A stretch of DNA of 64,000 nucleotides, from positions 42,151,314 through 42,215,313 of the forward strand of contig JBANSL010000003.1 in assembly GCA_037127255.1 (NCBI GenBank). The letters are read 5' to 3'. Origin of the DNA: Persicaria tinctoria. Lineage: Eukaryota; Streptophyta; Magnoliopsida; Caryophyllales; Polygonaceae. Below are positions 55,414 through 64,000 of the stretch, piece after piece (position 1 is the first letter of the stretch; the number at the start of each line of letters is the position of its first letter). The notes under the pieces were generated by a model. It saw only the letters and a list, made by a program, of their open reading frames with translations, did no database searches and had not been told where the DNA came from. The position numbers and the translations under genes were made by a program.

Positions 55414-56500
55414 ATGATGATATTGATTCAATTCGTGAAATTTGATTATTTTCAACGCTATTTCAATTGTTTTAAGTTTGATAGAATGAAAATTGTTGGA
55501 TTCGATTATTCGCCTTGTTTCGCGAATAATTATTATTGGACGGATAGAAAATCGATGTTAGAATGGGCTCGTCAGATTGCTTTTCTGAACAACTTTGTTC
55601 TCACAATTGTAAAATCTTGGAATAGCTCTGCAACTCGATACGGCTCAGTATATTTTGGATGTGAAAAATATGGAGAAAATAGAAATCGTAAGAAGAAAAT
55701 CAGAGGTGCTGATGCACCAGTAATAGTCCCGCGGGATGGAAGGTCTAAAAAAAATAATTGTCCATTTTTTTTTGTATGGTTGGGAAACCGAAAGAAATGT
55801 ATAGCGGCTGAGAGTGGAGTGTGGTATGCATAACCATAAATTGCCTCCTAGACTGCAAGCTTATTAGATGGTGGGGCGATTGACGAATGAGGAGATACAA
55901 CTATAGTGGAAGATTTGACAATCGGAGGGGTAAAGCCAATTCCCCTTCTTGCGACATTGAAAAATACTTTCAAGGAGAATTTGAGCATGAGACAACAAAT
56001 TTATAATGCAAGGGAAAGAATCAAGAAGAACGAGATGCAAGATATGACCTCAATGCAACACCTCCACAATTTGCTCGCGTATCAAAAATTCCCTTTCAGT
56101 CACAGGCTTCGTCCCGATGGGTCTTTGCAAGACTTAGCATTTGCTCATAAGGATTCACTAGAGTTGTGGCAGAAATTCTCATAAGTCATGATTATGGACG
56201 CAACCTATAAGACCAATAGGTAAGCTTATGTTTTGGTAAGGCAAAGATTATTCTAATTTATTTTTTTGTAATTGAATCATATAATTTAGAAAAGGACTAT
56301 GTTGTTGGTGCGATTTGCCGTTGTTTGAGATAGTTGAACTAACAAGCACTAAGATGACGTTTAATGTGGGATTTGCATTCTTGGGTGATGAAACTGAAAA
56401 TACATACAATTGGGTGCTGCGACAAGTGGATGGATGGTGTCCAAACCGTCTAGGGGTAAGACTGAAAATACATATATTTTGTAGAAAAAGCTTTTGACGG
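55414..56500 (+). pseudogene. MULE transposase relic with FAR1-type DNA-binding domain
   Basis: The N-terminal frame has TDRKSMLEWARQIAFLNNFV, YGSVYFGCEKYGENRNRKKK and KKNNCPFFFVW, the FAR1/FHY3 zinc-binding pattern. After a frameshift near 55826 it continues GMHNHKLPPRLQA, supplying the expected H-x-H. Then 55906-56184 reads DMTSMQHLHNLLAYQKFPFS. MIMDATYKTNR holds the first catalytic Asp of the MULE domain (PF10551-like). A probable intron (GTAAGC near 56219 to TTTAG near 56289) leads to PLFEIVELTSTKMTFNVGFA-FL and YNWVLRQVDGW. The rest of the domain is lost where PMD sequence begins. Stops and frameshifts rule out function. Confidence 0.75.
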
Positions 56501-57600
56501 TCCATAGGCGGGACAAGACTATAACGAAGTTGAGGCCTTATTTTGATGACGCTCCAAACGGATCTGCTTGGAAGTCTTTGGTGGAGCAATTTGGGTTGGC
56601 ATCTTTGCTTCAGTTCCAGATTCAATGTGTTTACCATTTGTTGGTCTCTTCGTTCGTTGAACATTGGTATCCGGAGATGAATACATTTCATCTCCTATTC
56701 GAGGAGATGACCATAACTCTCCATGATGTGTTCTATCTCACCGGACTGAAAGTGGATGGAGAGTTATTGAGAGATTATGGAGGGTCGGAGAAGAAGCTTC
56801 AGCTTGACATACGTCGTGCTTGGGGGTTGTCAAAGAAGAACATTGACTCTTGGTTTAGCAAGTCCGGTTTGTTGACGAAGAAATTGATGAAGCAATTAAA
56901 AGACTTGATTGCAAACAACCAAAACCAAACGGCAATAGCATCACTGTGGATTTTATATTTATTGGTGTAACTCTATTCCTAGATAAATCCAGTGACATAA
57001 TCAAGCCCAAATATGCAAGAATCGTTCTGGAATACATTGAGGAGCTCGATCCCATTGCTTGAAGTACATCTGCTCTTGTGCTCCTATATAGTCAATTGGG
57101 CGAGGCTTCGAGGGTAGAGACAAAGTAGATGTCTGGTTTCGGGGCTTTCCTCCATATATGTATTTCACTCAACCATATAGTTCATATATTTCAATTTGAT
57201 TTGAACTTCATTGGTTAATTTTGGTAGGAAGTTGAATATAGATTAATTATAGTTAGTGGTAAAGCCTTAAAGTCTCATTATTGATTACATCATTACATAT
57301 TTAGCTTCAGTTAGGCTTTATAATTCTAGATCTAGCTATGGATAATGATGACACCGTATGAGCAGATTTATTTTTCTTTAATTTATTTATACTTTCTTTG
57401 TAGTTGTGGATACGTCATTATTTTCCATTCATGCGTACATCTGTCAAACCTAATGTGGAGGGTGATGGTGGTAATGTGTTTCCATTTGGTGTTGCACTCG
57501 ACATTGATCGGACAAAAGTGAAGAAGAACCTTAACAGACTAGTGACATATAGTGGTTTGGCACACTAAAAGTGGATAATGTGTGCCGGCGGCCATACAAG
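56494..57600 (+). pseudogene. Plant mobile domain (PMD/MAIN-like) gene fragment
   Basis: The first part (56494-56970) reads LVEQFGLASLLQFQIQCVYH, FVEHWYPEMNTFHLLFEEMT, ITLHDVFYLTGLKVDGELLR and ASLWILYLLV. HTFHxxxxEMTxTLxDVxxLxGLxxDG is the diagnostic core of PF10536. A one-base shift near 56966 moves the rest into VTLFLDKSSDIIKPKYARIV, then after a TGA LLYSQLGEASRVETKQMSG, the usual next block. A likely intron ends TTTGTAG near 57410, before WIRHYFPFMRTSVKPN and FPFGVALDIDRTKVKKNLNR. PMD genes occur both as host silencing factors and as cargo of Mutator and gypsy elements. This copy abuts a MULE transposase. Confidence 0.8.
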
Positions 57601-57688
57601 AGATCTGTTTAGAATTTAGAAGTGGATAATGCGTTGTAATTTTGTCTCATTATTTTGTGAGTAAAAGTGGATTATGTTGATAAAATAT

Positions 57689-57740
57689 AGTGGTTTGGCA
57701 CACTAAAAGTGGTTTGGCACTTTTAGTGTGCCAAACCACT
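57689..57740. repeat. Perfect 23-bp stem hairpin
   Basis: Arms 57689-57711 and 57718-57740 are exact complements around GTTTGG. The arm core TGGTTTGGCACACTAAAAG also occurs once as a direct copy near 57551-57575. Confidence 0.95.
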
Positions 57741-57900
57741 TTGTTGATATTTCCAAATTTACGGTTAGAAGATCTTCATTGGTGACGATTGATATGATTG
57801 TAATGGGCATTGGTTAACTTACGAGATTTGACACAATATTGATTGTTAATTGGTGATTGTTAATTGGTACGTCGGTATATTTCATTAATTAATAAGGGAT
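57731..57900 (+). repeat. Right member of a ~200-bp direct repeat
   Basis: Partner of 48668-48864. A third partial copy (AATTGGTACGTCTGTATATT) is at about 57975-58000. Confidence 0.7.
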
Positions 57901-58764
57901 TAATAATATTTCGCAAAAAAGTGCATAAACATATCGGGTGAAACACTTTGATATTGCATTCATACAGATTTGATAATTGGTACGTCTGTATATTTTAGTA
58001 ATAACGAGTTAATAATAGTTTGCGCGCAAAAAAATGGACAAACATATTGGGGAATGAGCGATGCGGTGCAGAATTTTGTCTTACATTAAAATTGAACAAA
58101 TGTCAATTAAAGTATGGGTTGAAGCGACGGTGAACATATTTGCAATTTATATACCGCATTCATACAGATATTGCAAACGGATAATCAAATATGTCATCAA
58201 AGTGCTCATCGGTCTTTACCTAAATTCGTAGGAATTTTAATAAGAGATCGGTGAAACACTTTGATAATGTATCGATATTCCACAATTTCGCCTAGTTTGT
58301 ATGGATATTTGTAGTTTATGCGAAACTGCCCACACAATAATCCGAAATGGTTAAACCAGAAAGGATTTGTGGGTAGTACCCAAAGGTCCCCGATTCGAAC
58401 CCCGGATGGTCTCTCTTTATTTTCCAAATTCAAGAAACTACCTACACAATAGAATAACCGGATAACCGGATAATCTATCAAAGTGTTCCCTGATATTCAA
58501 CTAATATTCAAAGACATTAAATAAAGATCACAGAAGCACTTTGATAGTTTACAGATATTCATAATAGGTGAATGTGGAAAGTTTTTGGCATAAAGGGTGG
58601 GAGGGGAAGTGATGGATCCAAGTAAAGATGGGTGGGGAGTGGATGCATTTATAGGGGATCGGCAAACGGGAGGCGAAATAATTCGGAAAATAATGCAGAT
58701 ATCGGACCGTAACTACGTGTGGACTTCATAACTCCGCGATGATCTGCGAACATTCCCTGCCTGC

Positions 58765-58826
58765 TACGCAACGGACTGCGTACATGTACGCAACGGACTG
58801 CGTACATGTACGCAATGACTTGCGGA
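58765..58826. repeat. 22-bp tandem repeat
   Basis: Two exact units, 58765-58786 and 58787-58808, and a degenerate third to 58826. Each junction forms the perfect 14-bp palindrome GCGTACATGTACGC. Confidence 0.9.
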
Positions 58827-60270
58827 CCTTATCACTCTCGTACAACGGACTGTGTGCTCTCATTCCACACAATCACAATCAAGTAACAATGTCAACGGTA
58901 TTCCATTATAAGTATGATCAATTGATCAAATTATCTTTCAATATATGTAAAAATCGGTGGAGAACTTTGATTGAAAGCGTAGTGCCTTATTCTTTGAAAA
59001 GAGCAGGCTGGGCAGAATATTGGAGTCATGCAGTTTGCTACGAGGGATACAAAATCTGATCTTGCAATGTGCATCGACCATATGCTCCAACAAAAGAAGG
59101 TTTTGGCGGTGTGTGAGCTAAAAAGGTATGGACGCCGAGTTCGGCTGCACGCCGTATTACAAGAGTAGACACGTTACGAGTGTATCGAATGTATAACATT
59201 TTTTACGTTTCAGTACGAAGGCAATTACAATTTCGGTATGAAAGGACGTATTTATGCTATGTATATTTATTCTCCTGTCACCTACTACCTATTTGTTGTT
59301 GGTGAATGTTGGATCGTTGTATTGTTTAAAACACATGCAAACTTGTGGTACAATTTGTTTATATGCAACGTGTATAAAAACCAGTATCTAGTGTGGTACG
59401 ACTGTACATTTTTCGAAGTATATAAAGATGGGTGGAGCACTTTGACTGATAGGATACATTAAACGTGTTTCCAAACATAGTTACGTGTGGTCTTATGTTA
59501 GGCGGTTTAGTGTGATTTGTATCGCATTCTCTTGCAGACCCATAGTCCGAGGCCATAGTCGTATGGTCCACGATTGGTCGCAGACCTTACTCCGCTACAT
59601 GACGCACAATTATGTTGACAACCTTTAAATAGTGCATGCATCATTCGTAACCCCCCTAGATCATGTCTCAATTTACGGTATATTTCTCAGTCGTCCCTCA
59701 TTTCTCTTCACCAATACAATAACTGTCCAAAAATCGCGGAAACACTTTGACGGTGACGGATATGAATCAGCTCGTCAAGAAGTTGTGGTAATCACTATTG
59801 TTTTGCAAGGAGATTGCGGCTCCGGTGACAGAATCAAGCAATTAAGAACTTGCTGGTTCTCCATCCTTCATGTCTAGCACTATCATGAGAAGGATGGAAG
59901 TGGTTGGGGATAGAAGGCCAAATGTAGGGTGTTGTAGATGCATGACTGGTAATTATAAACTAAAACGAATGCATCTCCTGGAATCGAAATCATACTACGA
60001 AGACTTGGGGTAGATTGAAGTTCAGTACGAGTTACTGTATCACAAAAAGGTTAGGACCACATGGGCATGGCGGACTCTTCCTGAATCTTTTGGTATATCT
60101 GAGTTTGATTATGCTAGAACACATAGGCATGGCGCACTACTACATCCACTACAAACTTTGCCACGTATCGAATTCACGAGAGAGACACGTCGCTGAAAAA
60201 AATGACCAGTATATCCTTTATCTTCTCGGCGATGAAGGGGAATTATGACGCAGGATCGTGGTCACACTCC

Positions 60271-62474
60271 TGTTGTAAGGAGTGAATTGAGTATGAAATA
60301 TAACGAAATAGATCAAACCAGACTTAGGCCCCAGCAAATAAATACAAGACTCCTCCAATGCAGTAAGAGAAAGTCAGGATCGAATCCACGAGGAAGCACG
60401 TCAGCAGTTCTCAGGTAGCTGTAAATTCTCACAGACAAGGCAGCAGAAGGACATAAACACAGCAAGAAACAGAAATAAAAGCAGAAAAGAAACAAAGACA
60501 AAAGCAAAGATCTAAATAAAGACAGAAATAAAGCAAGAAAGTAATGAACAAAGCAAGGAATAAAAGCAAAGCAGAAAGTAACTCTAGGACACAGAAGCTA
60601 CTCGACTTCGACTAGCTGTCCTCGATATCGACAAGAAAAGTGATGAAAACAGAAAACACAATCGAAAGCAAACAACTCGACGAAGACAAGCTACTCGATC
60701 TCGACTACCACTACTCGAGATCGACTAGAGCATGCAAAGACAGAAACTTGAAATCGACAAGAACAGAAGAAAACCAACTCGACCTAGACTGGCCGTACTC
60801 GAGATCGACAAGGTACTACTCGATCTCGACAAAGCTTCCTCTAGGTCGACTAAAAACAGAAACTTAAGTTTGCAAAATTTCGAACAAAACTCAGAAATTT
60901 AATGAAGTAAATCAATATATTAAAAGACTTCCAAAGCCAGGGTATCAACACCACAACGATAACCATGCAAAGTAACACATAAAGGCATAAAAGATCATGC
61001 TTTCCATCAAATAACCTTCATCATTAACAATTAGGCAAATAGAGGCTTTCGCATAAACCCTAATTGTTACTAACCCTTTTTCACATAATTAATCCAAGTT
61101 GCATTAAGATTACTTTCGCTTCAATAATACAAACAAGGATCACCTTCAACTCTCGCAAAAGAATCATGCTCATAGGGATAGAAGATGAATTGCACAAAAG
61201 ATCTGACCTTTATCGCATCGCCTCACATGGCCACCGTCGGGCTCACCCCAGCCCCAGAAGTAGGTGGACTACTCACGCCTCATCGCAATCGCAGACATCA
61301 TTGATTTAAAAGAAATAACTTGCAATAAACTAGTATCCAAAGCCTTTACAATTCCGGCAATCTACTTTCGTAAACTGCCACAACCTTAAAACCTTAAACT
61401 CCTAAATCGTCTATGTGGAACTACTTGTCTCTAAAATTCAATTGTGATATGGAATGAATAAAACTGAGCCCCCTAGGGCCTTATTTATAGTCTTCTTTCC
61501 CTAGCTATTCTAGGAAAGAAGATATCTATCTATATCTAAATTTATATCTAAATTGCTAAAAGATAAATAAATTGTTTTATGGAAATAAATCTAAAAGGAA
61601 AAGATAAAACTAAATAGGGTAAGTCTTCATGTCTTGATAGATTGTGCTTCCATAGATAGAACTTGATGGATTTGGATAGAATCTTCCTCCTTCGGCCCCA
61701 AGGAATCCCAAGTCTACTCGGACAGGTCTTCGTCGATGCGTTTCTGGACACTGGCCTACTCGACCTCGACAAGGGCTCGTCGACCTCGAGTAGGGTGGAT
61801 CGTCGACTGGACTTCCTGGCTAGCTCTGCTCGATGTGGCTCAGTCTTGGCTCCTGGTGCTCGTCGACCTCGAGTAGCCCTAGTCGACCTCGAGTAGACTG
61901 ACTTGCCGACTAGGTCTTCTCGAGTGGGTTTACTCGACTGGCTCGGAACTGGACTCAGGGTCTCGTCGATCTCGACCACTGCTTGTCAAGATCGAGTAAG
62001 GTTGCTCGGCTTCTCGTCCTCGGCTTCTCTATCAACTCTTCTCGACTCCGGGTGTGGCGTCTGGGCTTCGTCGATCTCGACTAGGGCTCGTCGAGATCGA
62101 GTTGGGTCCGGAGCCGGGTTGATCTGGCTCTCTCGATCAGGCTCTGTCGACAAGGCCGTGCTCGGACATGCTCGTTTAGGTGGAGTAAGGTCTACTCGAG
62201 ATCAAGTAGTCTGGTTCCTCGGCTCGATTTGACCGGTTCCGCTGCTTTGACCTTGGACTTCTGTAGTGGTTTTCCGAGCTTTTCCGACCTTATGTAGAAT
62301 TGTTGTAAAACGCCTCGATTTCTGCGAATTAAACAAAAACTGGTGTAGATTCCATAATTTGGCAAATAAACATAAACTACATAGGTTCTGTACAATCTAA
62401 GCCTAAATGAATGCAATGTATACAGAAATTGATATAAAAGTTACTGTAAAACATGGCAGATTCAGGTCACAACA
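60271..62474 (-). repeat. 3' LTR of copy E (2204 bp)
   Basis: It runs from TGTTGTAAGGAG to GGTCACAACA. Motif arrays are at 60598-60850 and 61715-62215. The stem-loop at 62071-62081/62090-62100 is perfect. The stem at 61966-61976/61985-61995 has one mismatch. Both span 30 nt. Confidence 0.92.
61481..61489 (-). promoter_or_regulatory. TATA box of copy E LTR
   Basis: TATAAATAA on the minus strand at the family-conserved position. Confidence 0.6.
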
Positions 62475-63964
62475 AACACCCCATACTTAAGCTTGCTTGT
62501 CCTCAAGAAATACTTTTAATTGTCATTCAGGGGAAGAAATCGAAACTCTCAACATATCAGATTCATTCTCATATAACCCTGCAATCAATTACCATCCTCG
62601 AAAAGGTACTAGTGTCACAGATTCAAGCATGTGCAAATATGTAAAACCAACATCTACTCATAAAAGGAGGGTTATGCGAAACATAATTCATTCGTGACAA
62701 AGCATTGATAATCAAGAAGACTTTAATTTAAGCTCATGAAGGAGTAGATTGGTAAAAGGCTAAAGGTGGGCAATATTTGGCAATGTGGTGTTTTTGATCC
62801 GGGGAAATGGAGTACTTTCCAAATTGAATTTCCACATTCCTTCTTCCATTTGATTCATCACCTTTCATAATGCTTTTCTCAATAATAATGCTTTTACCTC
62901 TCTAACCTCAGCACTGCCTTCTTGCGAGTCGCAAACATGGGTGTCATGAATGGCCCCGGATACTTAGTGCTTTGGACTCCTCACAATGTGTCCCATCTCT
63001 CCAAACTATTATCTCAGAGAGCAGGGTCAATCTACCTTTATCTCCTGAGGTGATTGGATTTTCTTTCACTCGTTAAATTTTCCATATAATTCAAACAATT
63101 TCCTTCCAAACTCCAATAATGATAATAATCACAACACAAACACCATATCACATCTCCATAATGTAACATCATTCTCAACATAATCCCCGGATAAGGTAAA
63201 GAATGGCAAATATTTAGATCATGTGGAGCAATATTTGAAATAAGGCATATTATGGCTTTTGTGATGCATAAGCATGGGTAAGGCTAGGATTATAAACAAT
63301 GAGCATTATATGGAAATATAAAGTCCTCCATCATCTTATCATGCAACATGTCAAAAGCAACTTCAAATTTTACCTCCTTTCATGGTTTTCAAGAAAATAT
63401 GCACTTTATTGTGACTTCCCTTTACTAGGCAATTTCATGTTATATCTCTAATGAATCCCATTTTGCATCATCGAGTTCAATACAGGTTTCCATGACATTT
63501 ATCAAAAATTTCAAATGGGGGTCATTTTTCTTCAAATTTTTGGAAATCATGCATATACGCACATAAATCAATAATGCATTCCAAAATGGCCATGTAGCAA
63601 TTCTAAGAAATAATGCACAAGTAAGGTCAAATAGGATCAATATGCACAAAGTAAGCCCTTCCCCCACCCCATACTTAAACATTACAATGTCCTCACTGTA
63701 TAAAAAAACAAGATAAGGGTAGAGAAAGAAACTCACTAGACAGGTGTGCAGGGCCTCTAAATTTCGAATGGAAGCACCTCCTGGGCCGAGTATGAATATA
63801 GCTTGGTTCTATCCATGGACCTGAAAAGTAGAAGACATATACCCACAATAGCAAAACTAAAAGTGTTCAAAACCAAAACAAAAACAACAAAGTCTCAAAT
63901 GTCCTAAAAAGTCTATGTACATGCTCTAGATTTTATAGTCGCTAGGCCGACTTTCCATTAATGC
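62475..63964 (-). other. 3' untranslated internal region of copy E
   Basis: Non-coding. Aligns with the same region of A, B and C. The polypurine tract is at 62475-62488. Confidence 0.7.
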
Positions 63965-64000
63965 TCAAGGTGGCATTTGCAGGGCCCATGTAGCTTGGGC
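63965..64000 (-). pseudogene. Last codons of the integrase remnant, copy E
   Basis: The minus strand reads AQATWALQMPP and a TGA stop, identical to copy A's end. The rest of the gene is beyond the window, so whether it is intact is unknown. Confidence 0.7.

Larger units (their letters stand above)
57601..60265. other. Non-coding, short-repeat-rich DNA
   Basis: No gene recognised. It holds the palindrome at 57689-57740, the direct repeat at 57731-57900, a scattered CACTTTGAT motif family (57938-59760), the 22-bp repeats at 58765-58826, and GATTCGAACCCC near 58390, which resembles a tRNA T-loop but lacks pairing arms. Short frames (up to 106 codons) show no conserved motif. Confidence 0.5.
60266..64000 (-). 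mobile_element. Athila-like non-autonomous LTR element, copy E (runs off window)
   Basis: The LTR begins TGTTGTAAGGAGTG at 60271 after a possible target duplication ACTCC (60266-60270). It ends at 62474, and the 3' untranslated region follows to the integrase tail at the window edge. The right part lies outside. Confidence 0.9.

Noticed and set aside
58380..58410. tRNA gene suggested by GATTCGAACCCC
   Set aside because: The T-stem does not pair, and no anticodon or acceptor stem can be drawn on either strand.

Overview
This is a repeat-packed stretch of a flowering-plant nuclear genome, probably a eudicot. The evidence is nested LTR retrotransposons with plant-type primer-binding sites (tRNA-Asp and tRNA-iMet), hAT, Mutator, CACTA, Helitron and LINE insertions, and a plant mobile domain (PMD) gene fragment. 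I found no intact host gene, rRNA, tRNA or CRISPR array. Almost every open frame is a decayed transposon gene or chance translation of repeats.

One non-autonomous Athila-like family dominates, always on the minus strand. Copy A is at 1-5609 (cut by the window edge), B at 15782-25592 (TSD GTCAC), C at 37365-46614, and E at 60271-64000 (cut by the window edge). There is also a diverged solo LTR at 13089-14680 and an LTR fragment at 6485-6990. The readable internal regions carry gag (with a CCHC knuckle), an aspartic protease and the C-terminal end of integrase. No reverse transcriptase, RNase H or integrase core was found, so the family must be moved in trans. The LTRs and the coding linkers on both sides of the protease are filled with one oligonucleotide and its complement (TCGATCTCGAC / GTCGAGATCGA). 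In the U3 half of the LTR these pair into short stem-loops spanning a nearly constant 30 nt, with compensatory arm changes between copies. This is the most interesting signal in the window.

Region by region. 5.6-15.8 kb is a graveyard. It holds tandem repeats, an Athila ORF1 relic split by a LINE with a 14-bp target-site duplication (TSD), and a 'putative gypsy type transposon' (PF04195-like) gene split by a hAT MITE and by the solo LTR. 25.6-27.2 kb is old relic sequence. 27181-48656 is a large non-coding LTR element (D, LARD-like, 3.0-kb LTRs, tRNA-iMet PBS, Tekay/Del-like ends). Its right LTR is partly duplicated together with 519 bp of its own left flank, and was later hit by element C. 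48.7-60.3 kb is older sequence with a 5.6-kb CACTA element that contains a Pack-MULE candidate and a Helitron. It is followed by a broken FAR1/MULE transposase gene joined to a PMD gene fragment, then short-repeat-rich non-coding DNA.

Readable order of events: element D inserted, its locus was rearranged (three GGGAT copies), and C inserted into D's right LTR. The C LTRs differ at about ten of 2050 positions with no indels by eye, so C is young. B is older, and its protease motif is mutated.
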